Below, piece by piece: positions 42,605-54,672 of a stretch of 64,000 nucleotides of DNA. The DNA is taken from contig SSNU01000096.1 in assembly GCA_012064415.1 (NCBI GenBank), positions 535,439 through 599,438 of the forward strand. The letters are read 5' to 3'. Position 1 is the first letter of the stretch. Each line of letters starts with the position of its first letter. The translations under genes and the position numbers were made by a program. This DNA comes from Gyrodactylus bullatarudis (Eukaryota; Platyhelminthes; Monogenea; Gyrodactylidea; Gyrodactylidae). The notes under the pieces are model-generated. The model had not been told where the DNA came from and searched no databases. It saw only the letters and a program-made list of their open reading frames with translations.

Positions 42605-44600
42605 TTTCTGAATCAATAATTCACGTAAATTTTCAAATACGTCCGAAAACTCACTTAAAATCATATTTATCTGCCTATTTACGAAGCGCAACTATCCCAC
42701 TGTAGTTTATAAACTAATAGAGTCTTCTCTTCAGGCTTGAGTAAATCATCATAAAATCAAACTGAAAAATCTCGTATTCAATTGTACATTATTATAATTT
42801 TGATCGATGAGATTATTAAGTCTTCTTCTTATATCATTACTGAAACCATCTCCTTTGAAGTTAAGCTTCATGAAAATAGTAATTTTATCCACCTCTTCTG
42901 TTTCGACAACCTCATCTCTAACCATAGGTTGATTGATGAATTTGCCCACAAATTTGGCTGGATAACCATTTTCCATCAAGTATGACTTCGAATTCTCTAT
43001 TTCATTTGTTCATTCCTCAGGACTTCTTCTTATCCTCTTGCCTAGACCAATTACTAAGCCAACTTTATGAGAAATAGGACTGAAACTGGCATAATGAAGA
43101 TATTTACCATTTTCAGTCTTCTTCTTGAAAATATTTCTTAGGATCCATCTTCTTTTCTGGTTAGCTTGACGTCTAAGAAACTCAAAATACCATTAGATTC
43201 TCTATCCATAGTGAATTTAATATTCGGATGAAATGAGTTTTTTTTTTCATCTTGAAGAAAAAATCAACTATTGATACATTAGGCTTCATCAGAATAAAAG
43301 TGTCATCGACATATCTAATGTAAACATCAGTGAAAGTATTGATAGTTTCTGACATCTTATTCATTTCTAACCAACCTAAAAAGATATCAGCTAAAAGAGG
43401 ACTAAGAGGTGATCCCATAGCTATCCCATCTTTCTGAATAAATACTTTGTTTTGAAATGACAATGGGACAATAGTACAACAGATTCTAATGAGAGAAGCA
43501 ATCTCATTACTTTGCATTTCAAAACCCTCATGTTCATCTATGAAAGCTTTGATGATAGCAAGACTCTTAAATCTAATGAAACCATTTCATTCAAACCTAT
43601 ATTTAAATCCTTAACTCTATCAACAAATGAAAACGTATCTTTAACAAAATATTCAGTATAGTAAGTATGTATAGGCTTTAAGATACCAATAAGCCATTTA
43701 GCTAAATTATCTTGACGACATATCCTCGATCGGCCGAATCGGAAAACTTCAGGAATTACATTATCTACGATCTTATGTGTTTTTGGATGTAGATATAATC
43801 TTGACATCCTTGTGTATTTCATCGCTGGTTTTATCAGAAATTATATTCCTATCAAGCAATCTCTTAGCTATCTTACACATGGATCGTTCCATGGACTCCA
43901 TTTCTTATTAATATGCCGTTGTATTTCTCCCAGTATTAACAAATTTACTCTCATCCAAGAGAAAATCGAAACCTGCTCTATAGTAATCAATGATTCATTA
44001 AAGCCTCAAAAAATAATACCTAAAAATAATTTTTTAAGATCTAAAAAAATTGAAAAGTATTATTTTTCGATTTTCAGGTATTATTTTAATACTTTATCGC
44101 TAATTTATAACAAATATCTTCAATTAACTACTTATAAGTAAACAGAATAAAAAATTTAAAAACAAATTAATGTTGAAATTGATCTAAAAAATCAAGATAA
44201 TATCCAAATTACTATCTCCAAGGCTATTTTTGAGCTTAGCAAATTGTTAGACAATGAAAATCATCTCTCTACCTCAAAAAAGAGGATTGAGTTCATTGAT
44301 ATGAATGAAATAAAATGCTTTTATATTATTAAGGTGTTATTTTAATACCTTATCTTCAAAATAATACATTTTAAGACCTTATAACTTAGAACCGTGATGA
44401 CATAGCAGAAAATTTATTAGTTTTTATTAGTTTACAATGGTTTTCATAATAAGAATTTTAATACTTTTTGAGGCTCTAGTAATCATCCTTATACATTATA
44501 ACTTTCCCTTTCCGTTTATCAGGTTTGGTAAGAAAGATGTTTTCATTATATTTTAGTTCTTTTAATGCTACAAAATGCTTATCAGTAAGTAAACTAGATT
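42605..44600 (-). mobile_element. Penelope-like element, degraded (PLE-5)
   Basis: Reading leftward on the minus strand: RT N-terminal part (LLTDKHFVALKELKYNENIF, LTKPDKRKG), a nested insertion (44002-44475), then MKYTRMSRLYLHPKTHKI, KWLIGILKPIHTYY, DLNIGLNEMVSLD, the motif-B segment IAMGSPLSPLLADIFLGWLE, the catalytic box YIRYVDDTFILMKP (intact here), then MENGYPAKFVGKFINQP. The GIY-YIG domain is deleted. The 3' end carries TTTCGGACGTATTTGA, the PLE terminal-repeat sequence, near 42630. Several frameshifts make it inactive. Confidence 0.87.
44002..44475. mobile_element. inverted-repeat element nested in PLE-5
   Basis: The PLE frame is interrupted within its KDDYYRAG segment by about 470 bp with inverted ends (GCCTCAAAAAATAATA at the left, TACTTTTTGAGGC at the right). 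The PLE sequence GATTACT occurs on both sides, so it may be the target duplication. No coding capacity. A similar end occurs at about 396-412. Confidence 0.7.
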
Positions 44601-44604
44601 TTAG

Positions 44605-44790
44605 AGGTTTTCATGTATGTTCTGAGCATTAACATTAGGATCAAAAAGGATTCGAATTTCGATTTTTTGATCATTTTTACTGCTTGAAAATTAGTGAACT
44701 TCAATTTATCAAGATCCTTCAAACTGAACAGGTGTTGCAAAACTTCAGGGGTAATAATCGGGTTCCTAAAACTTGATTTCATCATCACCT
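44605..44790. repeat. foldback-family fragment next to PLE-5
   Basis: TTTTTTGATCATTTTTACTG then CTTGAAAATTAGTGAA resembles the centre of the foldback elements (compare 24590-24610). It replaces the N-terminal part of PLE-5. Confidence 0.4.
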
Positions 44791-45865
44791 AATTTTGAAT
44801 CAACAAAATTCAAAAATATGGGAAAAATTCAAGAAAATCCACATTCTTATTCAAAATTTTTACGCATCTTTTTATCAACTAGGTTATTTAATTTACAGAG
44901 GCCTTGTTCAGAGCTTGATTATGAAGAAGCCCTATTCTTATAATTTGAAAAAAAATTTTTTTGGGAATTTCTATCAATGTTTGAATTGATACCGAATTCT
45001 CAAGTTTTACTTACTTTTGACAACTCTCAAAGTTCAAACAAATGGACATTTGGCACCAAATTAAAATTTGAATTATTTGAAACTCATCAAACCTTGATTG
45101 CAATTTGAAAGTTTCATTTAAATTTTGCGATAGATAAATTCGAATGTTACTTTCCCAATATTGAGATCTATGGAATAAATTAATCCATCGTTTAATTTAA
45201 AATTAAAAACTGTTGTAACACAAAATTCTTTTTTTCTAAGAATAAAAGATTGAATAAAAAAATATGAGATAGATTGCTTATCTTTTTTCTTTCCACATCC
45301 TGTGTTGTGTTTTTTTTCTTTCAATGGTTGGAACTGTTAAAACATAATCGTAGAAAGAGAGGAAAACAAAAATAAACAAGGCAACCCTACTCAAAATGTC
45401 CGTTTCTCCTCATACAAGCGAGGATAATTGTAAATGAGAATGAAAAACTTTGATATAGAATGGAAAAATACAAGCAAATATGCAGAGAAACAGGATTTGA
45501 TAGCAATCTTTACCTAAAGCAAATCAGAGAATGCTCAATTCTTCCCTTTAAAAAACAATATGTTTCTATTCTAGCCTCTTAGCTCTTTCCCTACATTTCA
45601 ATTGATACGAATTGAAGCCTTTCTATGTTGAAAGGTTTAAAGCCAACTTATCTTTGTTGAGCAATTTCAAAATATTCTCCAAAATATTAAATAAAGTAAA
45701 AAAATTATTAATCTAAAGGACTTTCTTTTTGAGAAATAGTTTCCTTCGGTTTGTAACATATGAAAAATACTCACTATGGTTACTACTTCTGAAGGATTAA
45801 TTCAACATTAGATATAAAAATAATTTTTTTAAATAATTCTACGAAAAATTCTCTAGCGTTGATAA
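44791..45865. other. no recognisable gene
   Basis: AT-rich; no supported exon or repeat. Confidence 0.35.
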
Positions 45866-46350
45866 AATTACTAGACTTAGATGAAATTTTGCAAAATTAC
45901 TTAAATCGCCCATCGATATGAAAAAACTAATCTTCAATTATTTAAATACACAATAATAATCTCACAAAATTTCGCTTCAAAATTACCTTTCCATAAACAA
46001 AATTGTGAAAAATTTTTAATTTAAATGTTTTTTGACCTATCAAAATTGTAATATTCATGAAAAATTAGAGAAATTTCGTTTTGAGTTATTGAAATTCAAT
46101 TTTAAAAGGATTTAAGTCATTTTTACAACTTTATGTAAAAAATAATGTGAATTCAAGTTAAAATTATAAATATAAAACAATAAAAAAACGTTCTAAATTT
46201 GCGAATTTTCACAATTTTGTTTATCTTATCTTTTCCAGAAGCATGGAAAGGTATTTTGAAGCGAAATTTGGTGGGATTATATATTTAAATACTTTCATAT
46301 CGATGGGTAAGTAAAATTTAAGTAATTTTGCCCAAGTCTAAAAATTACTT
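45866..46350. mobile_element. palindromic element (second foldback family)
   Basis: AATTACTAGACTTAGATGAA, TTACTTAAATCG and ATCGATATG at the left pair with CATATCGATGGGTAAG and CCAAGTCTAAAAATTAC at the right; the inner GCGAAATTTTG and CCTTTCCAT segments also pair. Arms exceed 150 bp. Different from the GCTAGTTAATATGAAG family. A partial copy lies near 18.4 kb. Confidence 0.7.
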
Positions 46351-47281
46351 GGCTAGGGTGAAGTTTTTTTTCTCCAAACACCTCACGAGAGTATATTTTT
46401 AAAGCTTGAAAGTCACTCTCCATTTTTCCCGCAATACTCCATGGACATGATAAAACAACGAAATTCACCCTGAAGGCCCTCTTGATAATAAGATTTTTTT
46501 TGAAGATGAAACTGAGCGGTGATTTGAAAAATTTTGGATTTTTAAAACCGAATGAGATAATGGAGAATTATTTTCGACACATGCTTCAATACAAAATAAT
46601 GCTTTAAAAAATTTATAGTTCTATCAGAAAACTTGGTACGAATATGAGGTTAAAAAATTTCATCCTACCCTAATAATTAATCCTCTTTGATCCTGAGAAA
46701 CTGATATTTGTCAACCTTCTTTGACTGGGTAAGATCTGAAGCTAAAATGATGAATGCCTGAGTGGGAGCTACAGGCGTTGATTCCATTTAAATTTGAACT
46801 ACAAAAGAAACACAGCTTGGCGTCAATTCAAACTGAATCAATTAGTATTCCTGCTTCTTTTCAATTTGCTTGGAAGGAAATCTTGAAAATAATTCATGAA
46901 CCTATTTCTCTATTCATCTAGAATTTTTACTTTTCTCCCTCTGACTTTATAAACTAAGCGACTTTTACGTAGGGGATTCTCTTATGAATTAATTAGAATT
47001 CCATCTCTTTTTGATTTATCCTTGAATGCGATCTAATTAAAAGGCATTCATAGAAAATTCCTATTTATCTCTGCTCTCTTTCTCACATTGCATTGCTAGT
47101 ATGTATTTCTTTAGTAAAACTTTTATCAAGCAAATCATTCATTGGATGGAATCTTTTACTCAAGTAATTACTTTTAAAAGTAATTTCTTTGAAAGAGACG
47201 TTTGGTTTTTTGAATTATTTTCTATTCATTTTTTTATTGTTTATATAAATTTTTCACTATCATACAATCATGATAGTAGGA

Positions 47282-47395
47282 AGAAGCCTCCCTATTAGCC
47301 ATATGCCTGAGGTTCGATTCTCGTAGCAGGCGTAAGGCTTACTGACGATCCCTAATGAGGGTGAAACTATAGTATAAGTTCTCGCTTGGTCTTTT
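47282..47395 (+). other. tRNA-derived SINE candidate with hammerhead-like core
   Basis: GGTTCGATTCTCG (47311-47323) is a good pol III B-box, preceded by tRNA-like sequence without a clear A-box. About 20 nt further lies CTGACGA (47342-47348, perfect core), CCC-TAATGA-GGG hairpin, then GAAA (47363-47366), ACT...AGT (possible stem III) and GTT. The first stem II pair is U-U and stem I is not convincing. The same layout recurs degenerately at 22.16-22.26 kb. Confidence 0.5.
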
Positions 47396-50164
47396 GATGT
47401 GGGAAATTTATTGAGTTTTAGTGAGTTGGTCATTTGAGGTTCAACTAGAGGTACTGTAAGATAAATTTTTCAGTTAGGAGCTTGTCTAAAAGATCATTTG
47501 AAGAGGAGAAAACAATCAAGTTTCAAACAAAAATAATAAATTCATTAAAATGAAAAAATATCAAGAGACAATTTGTAAATAATTAAATAGAATTTATGTT
47601 TTTTTTCTAAAGAATTAGACATATGGTCATTTCTTCCTGAGTGAGAATACAGATTTTTGTAGAGCTGGCATGTATTGCTTAGCGCCCTATTTTTCTAAAG
47701 ATTCACATAGTCAATCACAGCTTCTCTTGTCCGTGACTAAATCTATTGTATATATATTTGAATAATGATAAATTTTATTATTTTCATAAAATATTCATCT
47801 ATTCTCTGGGTTAGCATTCATTTTGATATGCTACATATTCTTTTTATCTTGGAATTTCGTTTGAGTAATCTTGTGAATTTAAAAATCATTCAACACAGAA
47901 GCCTTGTTGATAAAGTGAAGATTAACTTATTTTCTCAAAAGGATTTTAATAATAAAATACTTGAACTGAAATGTGCGATCTCATAGATTTTAAGATCATT
48001 CGTTTTCGAGTGAAGGAACTAAGTGAAAAGAATAAATAACTACCCCAATAACAAAGAAATTAACACTTTAATAACATCCATTCAAAAAAATCAATAAAAT
48101 CAAAAGTCAAGTTAGTAAACTCGAAAGCAATAAGAAGATAGAAAATAAATTCAATAGGAAAAATAAGAAATCTCTGACAAATCAATGCTATTGGCTAGAC
48201 CTAAATGTTCCCAATATATAATTTCATATATGAATATATATATCGATATTCGGTGCTTGGTTGGTCCACGTCAACAACCCAAAATATCCCTATTATTCGG
48301 GTTGATATATATCTCTTCGAAAGATTTGAAATTTCGGATCAAGAGTAGACGAATAATTCAAATTTGGCTATTGAGATAGAGAGAAAATGAAGACGATTTC
48401 ATGACGAATTTCTGTCAACTTTTTTTAGACGAACAATAACTCTTTGTCGAATGTTGATCCGAGATATCAATATTGCTTTTAATCTTTGAAATTGATAAAA
48501 AGTTGTAAGATCAAAGGTTTTTACTAATTCAGAAGCAAATAGCCCACTTTAACTACATTTAACTGAGTATTTCTTTGAACGAAAATTTTGACAAGAAAAT
48601 GTTATTATGAATTGAATAGAGAAGATGAAAATTTAAAAATTATCAGAATATTTCTCTTAAAAAGCAATTTAATCAAATGCCATGGTTACACTTTTAGCTT
48701 ATTTTCTATCACGTCGTTCATCTCTCTCCTTTCATATACCACACCATAGTTTGGTTTGATTATTAGCAATAATTTATTACATTATTTATTTTCTAACTGG
48801 TTCCCTCCTCCTACTACTATTTAGGGAAAAGGGAATAGGTATCCTCAGAGTAAGTTTTTTTTATTTATTCACCTTTTGAGTTTACATCTTAATTTGAAAT
48901 CGACACACAAAAATAACTCCATGTCCAGCTAAAATACGCCCAAAAGAGTAAATACTCTTTGAAGTATTCATTTTTCTCTAACATCTCTAATATATTATAT
49001 AAAAAATATCAAACAGTAAAAAATAGGGGGGTTATTAACATTATTCATTAGACTGGGTCCCTAATTTTGTAAAAGTTGAAAATAAAAAAATCTAATTCAC
49101 AAAAAAATTGTAGATGAAGAATTTTTAGGTCTTGTAAGTCTACCATGTTCATTGTTGCTCAAGTTAACTTAAAGGGTTTAAAAAATTCAATTTTAAACGC
49201 AATAAAAGGTTTCCGTTTAGAATTAAACTCTTGATTCTCTGGCGCAATATTTTGTTAAATTTTGATCTGAAAGTTTTTGTTGATTTCTAAGTGTAAAGTT
49301 ATTGTTTTCAATATTGGAAAAGGTAAAAATATGAGACGTTAGGAAATACTTTTATTATCGAGTACGATTCTACCATTTTTACTGCTTAAAATTCCCTTTT
49401 CTAAGTGTAATAGTGAAGAAAAACTTCCCTTTCACATTGAATTCAAAGTGAGAGTTCCAAATTTTGATGCCAGCTCGAAATTCGAAATGTCTCGAAATTT
49501 GAGATTTTAGAAAATAATAATAAATTCTCAGAAAATTGAACTTGCTCAAAATTTTTTGGAATCTATGAGATCCATTTTTACGATATGAAGAAAAAAAATT
49601 TTAAAAGAAAACTTGAGAATATTTAAAATTTTTGTATGAGTGGAACTTTGAGTTAAAATTTTTTGTTGATTTTTAGAATCGAGATTAGAAAAGTGAATCG
49701 ATTGCAAACATAAAACTTTTAAAGAACTCGTGATTATCTGTAGATAATCGAAATTTGTCCTGAAACAGTAAAAAAGATCAAGGTAACAAAATCTGATTCA
49801 ACATATGGCAATCTAAAAAAGCTATCAATTTTCAACAAAGCCAAAAACATATTTAAAAAACTTAATCATAAGATGAAAACTCTTGATAATGATGAATTTA
49901 AAAAACTTTATAATTTATAAATTTCCACAAAACTGAAGAATCTATTTAATGTTTATATACATAACACATGTATTGTTTAATAAATATTATTATTATTATA
50001 TATGATAACTTTGTCTAATCGTGATCTTAAAAAACAAATTTTTGACTGCCATTTCGCTGTGAAATCAACAAAAAATTTCAATACAAAGTTAAGATATAGG
50101 AATTCGTCATAAACTCGAAATTTGATTTTCTTTCCTTTGGGTAATATGGACCTCATGATCTGAA
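47396..50164. other. no recognisable gene
   Basis: AT-rich with scattered repeat fragments. TAGACTGGGTCCCTAATTTT at about 49050 resembles TAGAGTGGGTCCCTAATTTT in the 723-bp duplication (31.02 and 31.75 kb). Part of a foldback arm is at about 49540-49700. Confidence 0.4.
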
Positions 50165-50894
50165 GCTAGTTAATATGAAGATGGGAATTTATGATTTTTA
50201 CAAAATTCTAAATTGTTTCATCAAGAAATCGAATTTGATCAAGATTTTTTGGAATCTAGATCGTAGGTTCCACTTTCAGGATCCAAAGAAAAAAAATTTG
50301 AAAAAAATTAAATTTTAAGAAAGTTATGGCATATTTCAAATCTAGCGATGGCGCCGGATTCCCATTTTTTTGAGCTTTGAGTTAATAATTTTTGTTGATT
50401 TAAAAGGGAGAGAGTGATCAAAAGTTGATTTTTATGATTACGATTAGTCGAAGAAACCGATTATGACTATGAAAAATCGATTAGCCAATTTCCAGAAATC
50501 TTGAATCACCAAAATTTCATCGATTTTCAAGTAGTGATAATGTTCAAAAAATCAAAATTCGATTTTCACAAGAAGAGGGGTGGATTCTCAAAATCTGAAT
50601 CAGTATATTTGATTTCTTTGACTACTCGTAATCATAAAAATCAACTTTTGATCACTCTCTCCCTTTTAAATCAACAAAAATTATTAACTCAAAGCTCAAA
50701 AAAATGGGAATCCGGCGCCATCGCTAGATTTGAAATATGCCATAACTTTCTTAAAATTTAATTTTTTTCAAATTTTTTTTCTTTGGATCCTGAACCTACG
50801 ATCTAGATTCCAAAAAATCTTGATCAAATTCGATTTCTTGATGAAACAATTTAGAATTTTGTAAAAATCATAAATTCCCATCTTCATATTAATT
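50165..50894. mobile_element. foldback element (copy 2, nearly complete)
   Basis: GCTAGTTAATATGAAGATGG at the left; CCCATCTTCATATTAATTA at the right. Arms of about 330 bp are nearly identical, including GATGGCGCCGGATTCCC (about 50345) and its complement (about 50710), which differ from copy 1. High arm identity suggests recent insertion or arm conversion. Confidence 0.9.
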
Positions 50895-50898
50895 ATGT

Positions 50899-51432
50899 GT
50901 AGATCATGAGGCCCTCTTTCACGATACGGAGAAAAAAAATTTAGAAAAAATCAATTTCTGAGGAAAATACGGCAAATTTGAAATCTTGAAGTAGCGCCAA
51001 ATTCCCATTTTTTGAACTTTGAGTTGAACTTTTTAAGAACTACCCCATAATCGTGTTTCAGAATCAAATTTTGATTTTTTTGTCATTTTCCCTACTTGAA
51101 AGTCGATGAAATTTGATATTTCAAGATCCCAGAAAAATGACGAATTCATCAAAAATTTTATTATGATCATCAGTTTATTTTGTCTTATTGTGATCCTAAA
51201 AATCAACTTTTGATCACTCTCTCACATTGAAATTAACAAAAAATTTCAACTCAAAGTTCAAAAAAATGGGAATTTGGTGCTACTGAAATTGATTTTTTCT
51301 AAATTTTTTCTTCTCCGTATCGTGAAAGAGGGTCTCATGATCTAGATTCCAAAAATTCTTGATCAAATTCGATTTCTTGATGAAAAAATTAAGAATTTTG
51401 TAAAAATCATAAATTCTCATCTTCCTATTATC
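50899..51432. mobile_element. foldback element, left end truncated
   Basis: Starts inside the left arm (GATCATGAGGCCCTCTTTCA) directly after the previous element and ends with a full right arm (AATTCTCATCTTCCTATTA). Sequence is closest to copy 1 at 28.57 kb. Confidence 0.75.
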
Positions 51433-53034
51433 TCGGATTAGTGTTTTGTTCTTATTCTTTCAAGGCATCAAAATAAAATGTTCAATAGTTTTTTCTAATG
51501 AACAAATAGCTAAATGTAATTTTAACGAATTTTTACTTTATTCGAAATTATCAATCTACCTTCTGTAGTTGATGAAATTCAATTGAAAAGCAATTAATAT
51601 TTTTCTTTTAAAGAGTCTTGTAATATGCATTAAAATATACTTTTTGTATCATAACTATTTTCTTCCTTACTTAATACGTAGGGGGATATTTATTGAAAGC
51701 AACATTAGTGAGCTGAATTTATTGTTATAACTCTCTCGTTAAAAAGGTAAAACTAGAAAAAAACATAATCTACCTCTTTTGAGTAATTCACTACTTTTAT
51801 AGAGTAGAGCAAATGTACACATAATCATAGTTGGGTTGCCATAGTTTGATAAAAATATACAAATGCAAAGTGTATAGCGAGAATAAACTGAGGAAAGTCA
51901 GTATAGTAAGATGTAGCTACTCCTTTATTCACTTCACTCATATTCTGGAGATTTCATGAAATACTAAAGCTTATGATTGATTCTTTTTAGTGAATGGGAA
52001 AAAACATGGGAACCCATCATGGCCCACTATTCTTACAACTAGGATCCTGCAGAACACTTATTTTCAGGATGATTCTTAAATATTTAAATCTTGCGCCAAA
52101 CATTTTCGACTCGATTTGTTATTCTTTGATTTTCTTTTGTTTGAAATATTCATGAGATTTGCGCAAGATTTGTTCTCGTTTTGATTGGGAATTCTCCTAG
52201 ATCAAACAGAGAGACAGTTATTCGATTCCGAAGATACTTCAACTACTTGTTTACCAATCGTTATAAAATTCCAGTCGAATATTTAGAAATATTTTATCAT
52301 TAAAAGTTTAGCAGATTACTCGAAAAAAAGATATCAAAATAGTCCTGGAAAATAGGTTTTCAAAAAATTAAACTTTCTTCGAAATATCTGAAATAGCTGA
52401 AATCTTTGCGTTTAATTATTTTGGTATTTCTACCAGTTATCTAAAATTGGTTGATATGTAATCGAAATTCAACTCCCAAAAGATTAGAACAGATTTAGCA
52501 CAATTCATTATCTTCTCATATCTTTCGACCACTTTGAAATCAATAAAAAAGTTCAAATGGTAAGAGTTGGCAACATGATCTTGATCCTTAGAAATCATCG
52601 ATACCCAATTTCGTATCAATTAGCCTTTATTTGAGTGAGGAAAAAATATTGATACGTATAAGATTAAGATTGGACTGGCTTTTTAACATCAATGTCGTGA
52701 AAGCGAATCTCTTGCACTAAGTTTTTATAGCAGTTAATAATAAAAAGACCAACAGAATTCCAAGTAAACTTGGTGAGAAACAAGGTAGGAACAGCTATTC
52801 TCTTATTTAACCGGAAAGATTTATTTTCGTCATATGCCTACTCAGTAAAGAAGCATTCTCTTGGCAATCTCTGAATAATTAATATACTAGTATTGTTAAA
52901 ATTTCTTTGATATAGCGCTAGCTCTTGCCCCAAAAAAGTTTCGCATTCTCTTCATTTCATATGTGTCTCTACCTAGGTAAGAAAGGGATGAACAAGTCGT
53001 AAAAATTAAACAATAACTAAAAACAGACATAACA
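51433..53034. other. non-coding, with small foldback derivative
   Basis: At 52441-52623 a short inverted-repeat derivative (ATTGGTTGATATG at the left, CGTATCAATTAGCC at the right) is present. Nothing else recognised. Confidence 0.4.
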
Positions 53035-53100
53035 TAAAATATGTATGTGCCCTGTCTATCTCTTCTCAATTTCGATAGTAGTATTCCTCTGTGTTAAAAA
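53035..53100 (+). repeat. 66-bp direct repeat, upstream copy
   Basis: Identical over 66 bp to 54607-54672 (TAAAATATGTATGTGCCCTG... to GTGTTAAAAA). The 1.5 kb between the copies has no coding content. Confidence 0.92.
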
Positions 53101-54606
53101 CCAATAACAATACTCACAAGAAGATGTTTTTTGAGTATCAAATTATTATTTATTTAATACTGTAATTACCTCTTTCTTCCCTTTATGAATGACAATTTTT
53201 CCCTCTTCAAGGAATGCTGTTGAGCTTATGTAAACACACAAGCAAACACACAGGTAGATATATGTGAGGATATTTGAGTCGTATTGTTCTTGAAAAACAA
53301 TTTTGAAATAAAGATAGACTATATATATACTTTATATGGGCGAGATGAGGTCACAACTCTTCTAGTTGGAGACTACCAATGCATTTCTTATCCTTCATTA
53401 GTTATAAGGGCTTTGAAAATTAGGCAATTTGAGACAATAACCTGTCAGTCATTAGTTTTATTTTTCAAAATCCCCCATCCTTACTAACATCTCTGTCCCA
53501 ATTATAGGAGTTTCACGAGGAGTGTGAATTTCTCGAAAAATACTTGATAAAAAACTCATTGTATGCGATTATTTTTGAAAATAGAAAACTCCCTTCTCAC
53601 AAATTAAAGAGAGTTAGATCAAAAAAACTAATATAAACGCCTCTTGATTCAACTCATGACAGGTTGACAGCGAAAAGAAAATAGAATCGTGATCACTTTA
53701 GAAATCTTGAATCGATTCTAGAGCTTCAAATTATTCATTTAATCTTTAAAAAGTAGATGGTGTTGTAAGAATTTTACTGGTCACATTTAATATATAATTC
53801 TCATATCTTTCAAAATTTTAATCGAAATTCAAAATTGTTAAAACTAATCGATATGAAGTTGAAACTCAATATTTTTTGAAAATGTCTAATTCAATTCAGG
53901 AAAAAAATTTTTCCACATTTTCAACGTTCAAACTCAAGATTAAAAATCCATTAAATACTAAAATTGATAACTAATACAATATAAAAATATTGTCATAAAA
54001 GTAAGGAGATATTGGTCAATTTTTCGTAATTTTGGATTTTCCTTCTTGATTATAATTGAAAAACTTAATTTCTCACAATTATGATCTGTGATTATTATTA
54101 TAGATTTTTCAAATTTCCGGTTTTTAACTCTAGTCATAATCTGGTTCAGCTCTTTGAGACAGTTCTAATGATGTATAAAACATGGGTCTAAACACCTACT
54201 TTAGATTGAGACATATCATGTTTAAACATTTTCTATTAACTCTAATGGACGAGAGAATTGCCCAATTATCATTTATTCACAATTTTTTCGACTTTAAGCT
54301 TTAATAACTTCGTCGAGATGATATTAAAATCATAAATGAACTAAGAATATAAAAAATCAAAAAGGAACCCAAAAAGACTTATAATAAAAAAGTTTACTTG
54401 AAAGTAGTGAGATCATTTTTGGGTTTTTAATGTCAAAAAATCAAAACTTTGGCTCTATTATGTCACTATCTAAGAAATAATATCTTTCAAAAATTTGAAC
54501 TGAACTTGAAATATTTCGCCATGATGTGGAACTTATATGGCTTGACAGTTTGAAATTATTAAAATCTACCCCTAATTTTTATTCATAATAATCAAATTCT
54601 ATAAAC
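53101..54606. other. interval between 66-bp direct repeats
   Basis: 1.5 kb of AT-rich DNA with no coding sequence. Foldback-like words (ACTAATCGATATGAAGTTG at about 53845) are present. It may have been inserted as a unit. Confidence 0.4.
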
Positions 54607-54672
54607 TAAAATATGTATGTGCCCTGTCTATCTCTTCTCAATTTCGATAGTAGTATTCCTCTGTGTTAAAAA
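54607..54672 (+). repeat. 66-bp direct repeat, downstream copy abutting PLE-6
   Basis: Ends exactly where PLE-6 begins (TTTCGGACG). Confidence 0.92.
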
